Translations under genes and position numbers: made by a program
The notes under the pieces: model-generated
Told to the model about the DNA's origin: nothing
What the model saw: the letters and a program-made list of their open reading frames with translations, nothing else
Databases searched by the model: none
Shown here: piece by piece, positions 8,385 through 17,502 of the stretch
Numbering within the stretch: the stretch's first letter is position 1
Layout: each line of letters begins with the position of its first letter
Origin: a bacterium
GTDB lineage: Bacteria > Verrucomicrobiota > Verrucomicrobiia > Limisphaerales > UBA11358
Assembly (NCBI GenBank): GCA_021780905.1
Contig: JAJXXW010000080.1
Location: forward strand, 62,001 to 126,000
Reading direction: 5' to 3'
Length of the DNA: 64,000 bases

Positions 8385-10277
8385 ATGAGCAAGACAACCG
8401 AATCCGCCAAAACGAAAACCAAATCCGCCGCCAAGGCCCGCGCCGAGGTCGGCCCGGCCATGTGGGGTCGCGACATTTTTGTCGAGGCGCTCGAACGCGA
8501 GGGCGTCGAGGTCATCTTTGCCTATCCCGGCGGCGCGAGCATGGAGATTCACCAGTCGCTGACCAAGTCCAAGATCCGCACCATTCTCCCGCGCCACGAG
8601 CAGGGCGGCAGTTTTGCGGCGGAAGGTTACGCACGGGTGACCGGCAAAGCCGGCGTGTGCATGGGCACGAGCGGTCCGGGCGCGACGAATCTTGTCACGG
8701 CCATCGCCGATGCCTACATGGATTCCTGTCCGTTGATTGCCATCACGGGGCAGGTGACGCAGGCGATGATTGGCCGCGGCGCGTTTCAGGAAACCGACAT
8801 CATCGGCGTCACGCTGCCCATCGTGAAGCACAGCTATCTCATCACGGACATCAACGATATTCCGCGCATCGTCAAAGAGGCTTTTTACATCGCGCAATCC
8901 GGCCGGCCCGGTCCGGTGGTCATTGATTTTCCCAAAAACATCCAGCAGACCAAGACGCAGCCGGTCTGGCCGACGCTGGAAGAGGTCAAAAAAGGCCTGC
9001 GCGGCTACACCCAGCCGGACTTGAGAGCCGACGACCTCTCGCTGAACGAAATCGTCGGACTCATCGAGAAGGCCGAACGCCCCGTGCTTTATTGCGGCGG
9101 CGGCATCATCACCAGCGGCGCGGCGGCGGAGTTGAAGAAATTTGCCGAAGCCACGAACATTCCCGTGACCACGACGCTGATGGGCATCGGCGGTTTCCCG
9201 GAGACGCATCCGCTTTCGCTGCGCTGGCTCGGCATGCACGGTTCTGCCGTGGCCAACTGGGCCGTGAACGGCGAATACGAACTCCGCAAATCGTTCAATG
9301 ACCCGATGGTGAAGCTGAAAGATGGCGCGGATTTGCTGCTGGCCTTTGGCGTGCGTTTCGACGACCGCGTGACCGGCAAGTTCGAGGAGTTCTGCAAGCA
9401 CGGCACGATTGTCCACATTGACATTGACGCCTCGGAATTGAACAAGAACCGCAAGGCCAATCTGCCCGTGGTCGGCGACATCCGGGACGCGCTCACGCGT
9501 TTGAACAAATTGATTGCCCGCCGGCCGTTGCACAAAAAGCGCACCGCCTGGCTCGCGCAGATTGAGGAATGGAAGAAGAAAGGCCCGTTCGCCTACCGCA
9601 TCACCCCGGAGATTGCCAACAGCGACCACATGATTGACCACATGCAGGGCAAGGAAAACGAAGTGATCCTGCAGCAGATGGTCGTGGAGACGCTGTATGA
9701 GCTGACCAAGGGCGAGGCTTACATCACCACCGGCGTCGGCCAGCATCAGATGTGGGCCGGGCAATGGTATAAATACAAGCATCCCCGCCAGTTCGTGACC
9801 AGTGGCGGTCTCGGCTCGATGGGCTATGGCTTTCCCGCCGCGCTGGGCGTGAAGGTGGCGTTTCCCGACAAGCAGGTCATTGACATTGACGGCGACGGCT
9901 CGTTCCTGATGAACATCCAGGAACTCGCCACCGCGCACATCGAGAAGATCAACGCCAAGGCCATCATCCTGAACAACCAGCACCTCGGCATGGTCGTGCA
10001 GTGGGAGGACAACTTCTACGGCGGCAACCGTGGCCACACTTATCTTGGTGACCCGGACCATCGCCCGGAGATATATCCCGATTACGTCCGCGTCTGCAAT
10101 TCCTTCGGTGTGAAATGCGAGCGCGTGATGTTCAAGAAAGATCTTCGCGCCGCCATCCAGCGGATGCTGGACGCCGACGAACCCTATGTGCTCGACGTTA
10201 TCACGCCTTACAGCACGCACGTCATCCCCTTCATTCCCGCCGGCAAGACCGTGGCGGACATGATCTGGAAGCCGTGA
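8385..10277 (+). CDS. ilvB: Acetolactate synthase large (catalytic) subunit, biosynthetic type
   Basis: Joins two pyruvates, or pyruvate and 2-oxobutyrate, using thiamine diphosphate, FAD and Mg2+. The 630-residue length is slightly longer than typical because of a Lys/Ala-rich N-terminal extension (residues 1-25). The catalytic glutamate lies in the [15 protein letters not shown] motif at about 70-84. The ThDP/Mg motif [12 protein letters not shown] is followed by NNQHLGMV, as in the family. Regulation: the gene sits directly behind a valine-rich leader peptide and attenuator hairpin. Its partner ilvN lies 5.3 kb upstream. A strong hairpin follows the stop. Confidence 0.98.
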   Translation: MSKTTESAKTKTKSAAKARAEVGPAMWGRDIFVEALEREGVEVIFAYPGGASMEIHQSLTKSKIRTILPRHEQGGSFAAEGYARVTGKAGVCMGTSGPGATNLVTAIADAYMDSCPLIAITGQVTQAMIGRGAFQETDIIGVTLPIVKHSYLITDINDIPRIVKEAFYIAQSGRPGPVVIDFPKNIQQTKTQPVWPTLEEVKKGLRGYTQPDLRADDLSLNEIVGLIEKAERPVLYCGGGIITSGAAAELKKFAEATNIPVTTTLMGIGGFPETHPLSLRWLGMHGSAVANWAVNGEYELRKSFNDPMVKLKDGADLLLAFGVRFDDRVTGKFEEFCKHGTIVHIDIDASELNKNRKANLPVVGDIRDALTRLNKLIARRPLHKKRTAWLAQIEEWKKKGPFAYRITPEIANSDHMIDHMQGKENEVILQQMVVETLYELTKGEAYITTGVGQHQMWAGQWYKYKHPRQFVTSGGLGSMGYGFPAALGVKVAFPDKQVIDIDGDGSFLMNIQELATAHIEKINAKAIILNNQHLGMVVQWEDNFYGGNRGHTYLGDPDHRPEIYPDYVRVCNSFGVKCERVMFKKDLRAAIQRMLDADEPYVLDVITPYSTHVIPFIPAGKTVADMIWKP

Positions 10278-10290
10278 GGGATCAAATACC

Positions 10291-10332
10291 CTTCAAGACG
10301 GTGGACGAGCCATCGTCCGCCTTCTTTTGAAG
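10291..10332 (+). terminator. Hairpin terminator after ilvB
   Basis: GGTGGACGA (10300-10308) and TCGTCCGCC (10313-10321) form a nine-pair stem with one G-U pair and the loop GCCA. TTCTTTTG follows. CTTCAA and TTGAAG on the outside extend the structure. Confidence 0.7.
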
Positions 10333-10340
10333 GCCGGGGA

Positions 10341-11041
10341 ATGGTTTTGGAGACGGTGACGCTGCTGGGGCAGATTCTCCGGGTGTCCGGCTCCCGGCTG
10401 GTTTCGGAAGCCGCGATCTCCGAGCCGCTGCTCCTCTCGGTGCGCTCGCTGCTGGCCACGCCGGATGGCAGCCTGTGGATTGGCTACGCCGGCGACGGGC
10501 TGGCCGATGATCGCGGCAATCTTTGGCTCAACTCCAATCGCGGTCTGTCACGAATCAGTCTCCCCGGCCGGCCGGTTTACCCGACATGCAGCCGAGCCGG
10601 AATTACTGTCCCTCGGCCTGCAAATGCCAGGATGGCTGCATGGCGTTTTCGGAATACAGCGGGCTGCTGGTGGTTCAGCCCGACTCGATCCATGACAATC
10701 CGCTTCCGCCGCCCGTGCTGCTGGAGCGGGTCCGCGTGGACGATTGAATCGTGGCCGGCTACACCGCTAGTTCGCTGCTGCAACTGTGGGCGGCCGCCAA
10801 CACCAATCTGGTGAACCTGCACGCCCTTGCACCGGTGCTGCGCCTGGGGCCGGGCCATCGCAAACTGGAAATTGATTTTGCCGCCCTCAGCTTCACGTCG
10901 CCGGAGAATGTCCAGTTCCGCTATCGCCTGAGTCGTTTTGATGCGGACGGGGTGGAGGCTGGGCACAACCGCAGCGCCCTCTACCCGCATCTGCCCGCCG
11001 GACGGATTGTTTATCTGGTCGGCACGACCTGCCACTGTCGG
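10341..11041 (+). pseudogene. Decayed remnant of a beta-propeller sensor protein (two-component regulator propeller and Y_Y_Y domains)
   Basis: Pieces of one ancestral protein appear in different frames. A propeller blade is read at about 10440-10570 (ATPDGSLWIGYAG, then RGNLWLNSNRGLSRIS). Next comes GLLVVQPDSIHDNPLPPPV (about 10660-10725). After an in-frame stop at 10747 a Y_Y_Y domain is read (LGPGHRKLEIDFAALSFTSP, then FRYRLSRFDADGV, 10850-10960). Frameshifts, an in-frame stop and missing parts show that it is not functional. Intact relatives are periplasmic sensor halves of hybrid histidine kinases. It occupies the place upstream of the vWA operon where a moxR gene is often found. Confidence 0.75.
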
Positions 11042-11160
11042 TAAAATTGCCAGTAAAAGCGGTTGGGGAGTGATGAATAAGCGTGGCGAGTTCAAGTGAG
11101 CTTGTCTTGAATTCACAGGCGAATCTGTTATTTTCGAAAAAAATCTAAATTGCCCGTCCA

Positions 11161-11242
11161 CGTCGCGGAGCGACGCAATGACAATAGTCCGGCGGCTATA
11201 ACGCCGGGTTGATTGCAAAACAATGACGAGTCCCGCAGGGAC
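11161..11242. repeat. Cluster of three short perfect hairpins upstream of the vWA operon
   Basis: Seen directly: CGTCGC-GG-AGCGACG (11161-11174), CCGGCG-N7-CGCCGG (11189-11207) and GTCCC-GCA-GGGAC (11230-11242). It is the same kind of multi-hairpin element found upstream of accA and inside purL and recG. It lies 40 bases before the DUF58 gene and could affect expression of that operon. Confidence 0.55.
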
Positions 11243-11281
11243 ACTGGCGAACGAAAATCGCAATTCGTCATTCGTAATTTC

Positions 11282-12166
11282 ATGACCGCGGCCTACAAAT
11301 TTCTCCCGGCCGAACTCGCCGACCGTTTGCGCGGTCTCGGCCTGACCGTGCGCCGGCCGGTCGAGGGCGGATTGCAGGGCCTGCACCGCTCGCCGCATCA
11401 CGGCGCCTCTGTGGAGTTCGCCGACTACCGCGAATACACACGCGGCGATCCGCCGAACCGCATTGACTGGGCGGTGTTCGCGCGCACGGACCGCCATGTC
11501 ATTCGCCGCTACCAGGAGGAGACGAACCTGCGCGCCTACATTTTGCTCGACACGTCGGAGAGCATGTCGTTCCGCGACGCGGGCCGGCTTTCCAAAATGG
11601 ACTACGCCTGTCATCTCGCCGCCGGGTTGATGTTCGTGCTCGTCAACCAATCCGACGCCGCCGGGTTGACGCTGTTCAACGACGCGGTGCAAAAACAATT
11701 TCCGCCCGTCGGCTCACTCGGCGGTTTGCGGCCGATGCTGCTGGCGCTGGAGGAAATCAAACCGTCCGGCCGCAGCAAGATTGACCAGGCGCTGCACACG
11801 CTCGCCGAACAAATCCAGCGGCGCAGCCTCGTCATTTTGATTTCCGACCTGCTGCAAAATCCGGCGGACACCATCCGCGGCGTCCGGCATTTGCAGCACA
11901 ACAAGCATGAAGTCCTTGTGCTGCACACACTCGACGCGGCGGAAATCAGTTTGAATTTCAGCGGCTTCACCGAGCTGCGCGAACTGGAAACCGGCGCGCG
12001 GCTGCCCGTCCACGCCGACGAAATCCGCGACGCCTACGCGCAGGAGGTGCAGAAATTTCTCGACGAACTCCGGCGCGGCTGTCTTGGCAGCCTCGCGGAC
12101 TACCAACTCATGGACACGCGCACGCCGGTCGAGGAGGCGCTGCACGCCAAATTCGGCCAGCCATGA
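11282..12166 (+). CDS. DUF58-domain protein with vWA fold
   Basis: The start at the ATG 11282 was chosen because residues from MTAAYKFLPAELADRLRG onward match the DUF58 family; the frame is open upstream but unrelated in style. The RRPVEGG-to-HRSPHHGASVEFADYREY segment and GDPPNRIDWAVFARTD (about 55-70) are family hallmarks. The vWA metal-binding motif DTSESMS is at about 90-96. No membrane segment is evident. In most genomes DUF58 genes follow a moxR AAA+ ATPase and precede batA-like genes, forming a chaperone or envelope stress module. Here no moxR is adjacent. The stop overlaps the next start by four bases, so translation is coupled. Confidence 0.9.
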   Translation: MTAAYKFLPAELADRLRGLGLTVRRPVEGGLQGLHRSPHHGASVEFADYREYTRGDPPNRIDWAVFARTDRHVIRRYQEETNLRAYILLDTSESMSFRDAGRLSKMDYACHLAAGLMFVLVNQSDAAGLTLFNDAVQKQFPPVGSLGGLRPMLLALEEIKPSGRSKIDQALHTLAEQIQRRSLVILISDLLQNPADTIRGVRHLQHNKHEVLVLHTLDAAEISLNFSGFTELRELETGARLPVHADEIRDAYAQEVQKFLDELRRGCLGSLADYQLMDTRTPVEEALHAKFGQP

Positions 12167-14250
12167 CCGGCCTCACCGCGCTCAACCCGTTCTTCCTGTC
12201 GCTGCTGCCGCTCGCAGCGCTGCCGGTGGTGTTCCATTTTTTCTTTCGGCTGAAAAAATCGCCGCGCGTGTTTTCCACGCTGATGTTTTTCGACCGCATT
12301 GACCCGAAGCTCAACGCCCGCCGCCGCCTGCGCGAATGGCTGATCCTGTTGCTGCGCACGCTGCTGATTCTATGCCTGCTGCTCGCGCTCGCGAAACCGG
12401 TTTGGTTCGGCGTCGGCAAGGAAGGTTCCGTTGCCGTCGCGCTGGTGATTGACAATTCCGGCTCGATGAGCGGCACCGGCACGGCCGGCCGCACCAAGCT
12501 CAAGGAAGCCGTGGACGCCGCGCGCGGCCTCGTGGCGCAACTGCGCGACCAGGACAGCGCGGGAATCATTTTGCTCGTGGACGATCCGGTCGTGCCGCTG
12601 CCCGCCGGTTTGACTTCGGACAAATCCGCTTTGCGCAGCGCGCTCGATCACATTTCGGAAACCGAAGCCAGCGGCAGCGTCGCCGCCGCCATCGAACACG
12701 CCAACGCGCTTTTTGAAAAAAGCCCGGCGACACATTTTGAAATTCACGTCCTCTCCGATTTGCAGCAGGAAAAATGGAATCAGCCGCCGGTGAATCTGCG
12801 CGCGCCGCGCGCCGGCACGAGCCTCGTCATCCATCGCCTGCCGTCGCCGAATCTGCCGAGATCCAACGTCGCCATCACCGGCGTGCGGCTGCCGACAAAA
12901 GTGATTTTGTCCGGCCGCAAACTGCCGGTGGAAGTCCAGCTCGCCAACGCGCTGGCGACCGAAAGCCGCGTGCGCCTGAACTGGCTCACCGATGCCGGCA
13001 CGCGCGGCAGCGACGAATTCACCGTGCCGGCGAAGTCCGACAAAACCGCGAGCGTCACGCTCGAACCGCAAAATTCCGGCCTGCGCTGGGTCAGTTTGCA
13101 AATCGAAGGCGACGATTTTGACGCCGACAACCGCGCATTCATCGGCTTCAACTGCCAGGAAAAAAAGAACGTCCTCTTCGCCGGCAAGGCCGCCGACTTC
13201 GGCCAATTGCCGCTGGCCGTTTCGCCGACCGGCGACGGCAAATTGTCCGGGCTGATTCCATCGTTCGCGGACACACCGGATTTTTCCGGCGGATTTTTGG
13301 CGTTGACTTGGAATTCGTTCGCCGCCAATGCGCAGGCCCGCTGGGACGCGCTGAAGAAATTTCTCGACGCCGGCGGTTGCGCGCTGATGGCGCCGGCGGC
13401 CAGCGCAACCGCCGGTTTCAATCCGCCGCCGGACTGGCTCGCTGCCGCGCCCGGCAATTTTCAAACCGCGTCCAACGGCCTCGCGCTCGTCGCGCAGGAC
13501 CAGGCGAATTCCATTTTCAGCGATTTGCGCGACGAAAAAGGCGACCTCGCGCTGCGCAACGTGAAAGTGTTCCGCTTCCTGCCGCTGCGCCCGGCGACAA
13601 ACGCCACGCCGGTGCTTGGCTTGGAGGACGGCCGCGCGCTGCTCGCGGAACAAAAAGTTGGCAAGGGTCGGCTGTTCACCAGCGGCATGGCGTTCGATTC
13701 CGCGTGGACCACGCTGACGCTGAAACCCGGTTTCATCGCACTGGCGCAAAATCTCGCGCTCGCGCAAACTGGTGCGGCGACCAATATGATTTCGCTGGTC
13801 GCCGGCGAACCGCTGCGGCTCGCGTCGTCGTTTGGCGAAAACATCGAAGTCCAATCGCTCGGCGGCAGCCCGCTCGACTGGAAAGGCAAGCTGGCGCAGC
13901 TCGCCACGCTGCCGCGCGCCGGCGTTTATGCCGTGCGCGGTGAAACTGAAACCAGCTACGTTGCCACCCGCTCATCCGAGAAAGAAGGCCGCCAAAGTTT
14001 CATCAGCGGCGATACGCTGCCGGCGCTCGGTTCGCTGGCGTATGCGGTGAAAGATTTCAGCGGCGGCGAATCGCTCGTGTCCGAATTTCGCCGGCTGGAA
14101 AAATCGCTCGATTTGAGTCCGTTCTTGCTGCTGCTCGCGCTGGCCGCGCTGGCCGCGGAAGGCTGGCTCGCCAATCCGCCGCCGCTCAAGGCGAAATCGG
14201 CGGCGAAACTGAAACCGGTTTTTGAGGAGAAAAATGCTGCCGCCCGCTGA
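12163..14250 (+). CDS. BatA-like membrane protein with vWA domain
   Basis: The N-terminal BatA domain has two membrane helices (FLSLLPLAALPVVFHFFF and WLILLLRTLLILCLLLAL, residues about 10-78). A vWA domain with MIDAS motif DNSGSMS at about 97-103 follows. A long periplasmic region and a C-terminal membrane helix (FLLLLALAALAAEG) complete the 695 residues. It is predicted to sit in the inner membrane and bind a partner through the metal site. It overlaps the genes on both sides, which supports one transcript. Family members are linked to aerotolerance and envelope function; the exact role here is unknown. Confidence 0.88.
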   Translation: MTGLTALNPFFLSLLPLAALPVVFHFFFRLKKSPRVFSTLMFFDRIDPKLNARRRLREWLILLLRTLLILCLLLALAKPVWFGVGKEGSVAVALVIDNSGSMSGTGTAGRTKLKEAVDAARGLVAQLRDQDSAGIILLVDDPVVPLPAGLTSDKSALRSALDHISETEASGSVAAAIEHANALFEKSPATHFEIHVLSDLQQEKWNQPPVNLRAPRAGTSLVIHRLPSPNLPRSNVAITGVRLPTKVILSGRKLPVEVQLANALATESRVRLNWLTDAGTRGSDEFTVPAKSDKTASVTLEPQNSGLRWVSLQIEGDDFDADNRAFIGFNCQEKKNVLFAGKAADFGQLPLAVSPTGDGKLSGLIPSFADTPDFSGGFLALTWNSFAANAQARWDALKKFLDAGGCALMAPAASATAGFNPPPDWLAAAPGNFQTASNGLALVAQDQANSIFSDLRDEKGDLALRNVKVFRFLPLRPATNATPVLGLEDGRALLAEQKVGKGRLFTSGMAFDSAWTTLTLKPGFIALAQNLALAQTGAATNMISLVAGEPLRLASSFGENIEVQSLGGSPLDWKGKLAQLATLPRAGVYAVRGETETSYVATRSSEKEGRQSFISGDTLPALGSLAYAVKDFSGGESLVSEFRRLEKSLDLSPFLLLLALAALAAEGWLANPPPLKAKSAAKLKPVFEEKNAAAR

Positions 14251-16456
14251 CCAATTTCTGCTGGCGATGATCCAGTGGCATCCGCGATTCAGCGGCGTCT
14301 GGTGCGGCGTCATCATTTTCGCGGCGGCGGCGTGGCTGTATTTTTTGCGCTGGCGGATGCAGCGGCGTGTTTCGCCGAACCGTGCCCGTTGGTTGCTGCT
14401 GCCGAAAATTCTCACGCTGCTGGCGCTGCTGTTTGTTTTGTTCGATCCGGTTTCCGCCGTGCAGAAAAATGAATCCGCGAAAGGCAAACTGCTCGTGCTC
14501 GTGGATTCTTCGTCCTCGATGGACGTGGCGGACGATTACCGCCAGCCGCGCGTCGCCCGCGCCCGGAACATTGTCGAGTCGTGGAAAGGGTCGCTGCCGC
14601 GCGGCGTGAGTTTGGACGAACTCGATTTCGACACGACGATTCATCCGGCGAATGAAAAATCCGCGACCACGTTGCGCGGCACGGATCTCGGCGGCTGTCT
14701 GCTGGCGCTGTCCGAACGCAATGACCTCGCGTCGTATCTCGGCGTCGTGCTGCTGACCGACGGCGGCGACGAAGTGCTGGAAAATCCGGCGCTGCCGAAG
14801 CTGCCGCTTTATGTCGTCGGCATCGGCACGGACCCGGCGACGTGGAACGATGTGGCGGTGGTCGGCGCGGATTGCCCGGCGACGGCGGAGAAGGACGTGG
14901 ATTTTGAAATCACCGCCGACTTGCAGGCGCGCACCGGGCAAGGCGGCGATTTCGCACAGAAACTTTCGCAGGTTCATATTCAACTCGAACGCGCCACCGG
15001 CACCAACGCCTGGGAAAAAATCAGCGGCCAGACGGTGGATTTGTCGAATTTGCACCGGCTCGTCCATTTGCCGGTGAAATGCAGTGACGTCGGCATCCAG
15101 CGTTACCGCGTCAGCGTCGAGCCGGTGGCCGGCGAACTTTCCCCGCTGAACAACTCGCGCGTCGTGACGGTGAACGTCCAGAAAAAATCGCTGCACGTTT
15201 TGTTTTTTGCCGAGGAACTCGGCCAGGAATTCAAGGTGCTGCGCAACGAACTGGCGCACGATCCGGGCATCGCGTTCACCGCGCTGCTCCGCACGACGGC
15301 CAGCCGCTACCTGCTGCAAGGCGACCGGCAGCCCGGCGACGAGGCGCTGGCCGACGGGTTTCCGGCGACGGCCAAAGGACTCGCGCCTTACGACGCGATT
15401 GTGCTCGGCTCGTTTTCGGCGACGGAGTTTTCAACGCAGCAAATGCAGGCGCTGCTGGAATATTGCGAGAACGGCGGCACGGTGTTTTTTCTTGGCGGCG
15501 ACGCGTCGTTCGGCCGCGGCGGTTACGCGGGCACGCCGCTGGCGGCGCTGTTTCCGTGGCGCATTTCTGACCGCGAGCCGGAGCCGGCGCACGGAATTTT
15601 TCCCGTGCGTGTGCCGCCGATGGGCGCGGGCAATCCGATTCTCGCCGGCGTCGAGGAGATTGTCATGCGCAACACCGTTTCGCTCGACGCGGTGAATCAG
15701 GTGGACGGGCTGAAGCCCGGCGCGCAGGCGCTGCTCGGCGCGCGCGCCGGCGACCGCGAGGTGGTGGTCGTCGCGACGCAGCCGTTTGGCAAGGGCAAGG
15801 TCATGGCCATCGCGAGCAGCACGCTCTGGAAATGGGCGATGCAGCCGGAACCGGTGCGCCCGGCCTACGGGCTTTTCTGGCGGCAGGCGGTGCGCATTCT
15901 CACCGGCAAAACCGAGGGCGGACAAAATCTCGCCGTGCGCTGGGACAAGGATTTTTACCGGCCCGGCGACATGGCCGCCGGCGAAATCCGCGCGCTCGAT
16001 CCGAACGCGGTGACGCTGCAATTCAACGCGACGCTCGCGGCAAAGAATCAGACCGCGCCGGTGGCGGTCGAGCCGGTGCCGGGACAGGCGCAGACGTTCG
16101 CGGTGAAATTCTGCTTCCGCGAACGCGGCGATTACACTTTCCGTCTCGTCGCGTATCAAGGCGCGCGGGTGCTGGAAACTTACGAAAAGAATTTTCCGGT
16201 CGCGCCGCTGCTGCCGGAAGGCGCGCGGCTGGAAACGGACGGATTGTTCCTGAAAAAGCTCGCCGAAGCCGGCAACGGCATGTATTTCCGCGAAAGCGAC
16301 GCGGGGCAACTGCCGAAACAGTTCGCCGGAAAGAGGCTGCGCACGACGACGGTGGAGGAATCGTCGCTGGCCGAGGCCGGGCCGTGGTTTTTGGCGGTGT
16401 TTCTCGCCGTGCTGGTGTTTGAATGGATTTTGCGCCGGAAGCTGGGACTATTTTAG
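14234..16456 (+). CDS. vWA-domain membrane protein with glutamine-amidotransferase-like region
   Basis: The ATG at 14234 was chosen because it follows GAGGAGA, a rare good Shine-Dalgarno in this window. It overlaps the previous gene by 17 bases. Two N-terminal helices (about 20-38 and 55-72) precede a vWA domain with MIDAS motif DSSSSMD at about 91-97. A central region (APYDAIVLGSFSATEF, then FFLGGDASFGRGGY) resembles a class I glutamine amidotransferase fold without an obvious catalytic cysteine. A C-terminal helix (FLAVFLAVLVFEWIL) ends the protein. It is the third vWA protein of the operon. Its function is inferred only from family and context. Confidence 0.82.
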   Translation: MLPPADQFLLAMIQWHPRFSGVWCGVIIFAAAAWLYFLRWRMQRRVSPNRARWLLLPKILTLLALLFVLFDPVSAVQKNESAKGKLLVLVDSSSSMDVADDYRQPRVARARNIVESWKGSLPRGVSLDELDFDTTIHPANEKSATTLRGTDLGGCLLALSERNDLASYLGVVLLTDGGDEVLENPALPKLPLYVVGIGTDPATWNDVAVVGADCPATAEKDVDFEITADLQARTGQGGDFAQKLSQVHIQLERATGTNAWEKISGQTVDLSNLHRLVHLPVKCSDVGIQRYRVSVEPVAGELSPLNNSRVVTVNVQKKSLHVLFFAEELGQEFKVLRNELAHDPGIAFTALLRTTASRYLLQGDRQPGDEALADGFPATAKGLAPYDAIVLGSFSATEFSTQQMQALLEYCENGGTVFFLGGDASFGRGGYAGTPLAALFPWRISDREPEPAHGIFPVRVPPMGAGNPILAGVEEIVMRNTVSLDAVNQVDGLKPGAQALLGARAGDREVVVVATQPFGKGKVMAIASSTLWKWAMQPEPVRPAYGLFWRQAVRILTGKTEGGQNLAVRWDKDFYRPGDMAAGEIRALDPNAVTLQFNATLAAKNQTAPVAVEPVPGQAQTFAVKFCFRERGDYTFRLVAYQGARVLETYEKNFPVAPLLPEGARLETDGLFLKKLAEAGNGMYFRESDAGQLPKQFAGKRLRTTTVEESSLAEAGPWFLAVFLAVLVFEWILRRKLGLF

Positions 16457-16458
16457 CC

Positions 16459-17502
16459 ATGAAAACTCCGAGCCTGAAAATTATTTCTGCCGGGCTGCTG
16501 GTCAGCGTCGCCGCTTCGGCGCAGGAGCGGCCGGGCAAAGTCGAGTTTTCCGACAGCAACATTTTGTCCGGCACCATTTCGCTCACGCCGGGCAGCCAGT
16601 TGAAAATCCAGGCCGGCCCGAAAGTCCGCGTGCTGGCCCTCGACCGCGTGGCGGAGCTGCGGTTCGCGCCGGAGCGACAGGAAATGGAGCGTGCGTGGCG
16701 GTTCAAGGAGGCCGGGCAGACGGCGAAGGAATTTTTCGGCGACCCGTATCCGGTGCTCTATCTCGCGACGACGGTGACGCTCGGCGACGGCGAAAAAATC
16801 AGCGGCCATCTTTACACCACCGTGCTTTACGTCGCGGCCGGCGACGACGTGCGGAAGGTGATCCTGCTCGCCAAGCAGCGCGGCCAGGAGGACGGAAAAT
16901 ATGAGTCGGTGGTTTATCCGAAAATCATTTCGTTCGGCGACACTGCGGCAAAAACGGAAGCAACGATGCGGCTGAAACTTTCCGGTCTGCCCGCGCAATC
17001 GGAAGTGGTCGGCATCTCGCGCGGCGCGCTGGTGCGGCTGACGGCGGAGCCGCGCGGCGCGAACGGCGAGTATGAAATGCCGTCGCCGCTCGGCGAAAAG
17101 TTTTTCCTCGCGGCAAAAAGCGGAACCAACATGACCGTCGGCTGGCCGGCCGCGCCGGATCAAAAATTGGTTGCGCTGATCCAGAGCGCGCTGACGAACT
17201 CGGAGGATTTTTTCGACGACCGCCGGGTTTTGGGCGCGGTGGCGGACACGGCAAATTCCGAAATTTATTCGCTGGTCTTCGCGAGGCGCAAGGGCAAGAC
17301 GTATGGCACCAGCAACCAGACTTGGCGGCTGGAGTTGTATCGCTGGAAGCAGGACGACGACGGCCGCGTGATGCTGGCGGGGCGGAATTATTTCTTTCGC
17401 GGCACGACGGCGGAAAACCAGCCGCCGCCGCCGGTGGAATTGTCGGAGAAACTGTGGAACCTTCACCCGGCTGACGGCGTCTGGTCCGATGACGGTCCAT
17501 GA
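16459..17502 (+). CDS. Exported protein of unknown function in the vWA operon
   Basis: The start at 16459 gives a clean signal peptide (MKTPSLKIISAGLLVSVAAS, cleavage near ASA-Q). The frame is also open upstream from 16423. The mature 330 residues are beta-rich: GKVEFSDSNILSGTISL, then TTVTLGDGEKISGHLYTTV and repeated short strands. No enzymatic motif is seen. It sits two bases after the vWA gene and overlaps the next one by four bases, so it is probably a periplasmic component of the same complex. Confidence 0.75.
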   Translation: MKTPSLKIISAGLLVSVAASAQERPGKVEFSDSNILSGTISLTPGSQLKIQAGPKVRVLALDRVAELRFAPERQEMERAWRFKEAGQTAKEFFGDPYPVLYLATTVTLGDGEKISGHLYTTVLYVAAGDDVRKVILLAKQRGQEDGKYESVVYPKIISFGDTAAKTEATMRLKLSGLPAQSEVVGISRGALVRLTAEPRGANGEYEMPSPLGEKFFLAAKSGTNMTVGWPAAPDQKLVALIQSALTNSEDFFDDRRVLGAVADTANSEIYSLVFARRKGKTYGTSNQTWRLELYRWKQDDDGRVMLAGRNYFFRGTTAENQPPPPVELSEKLWNLHPADGVWSDDGP

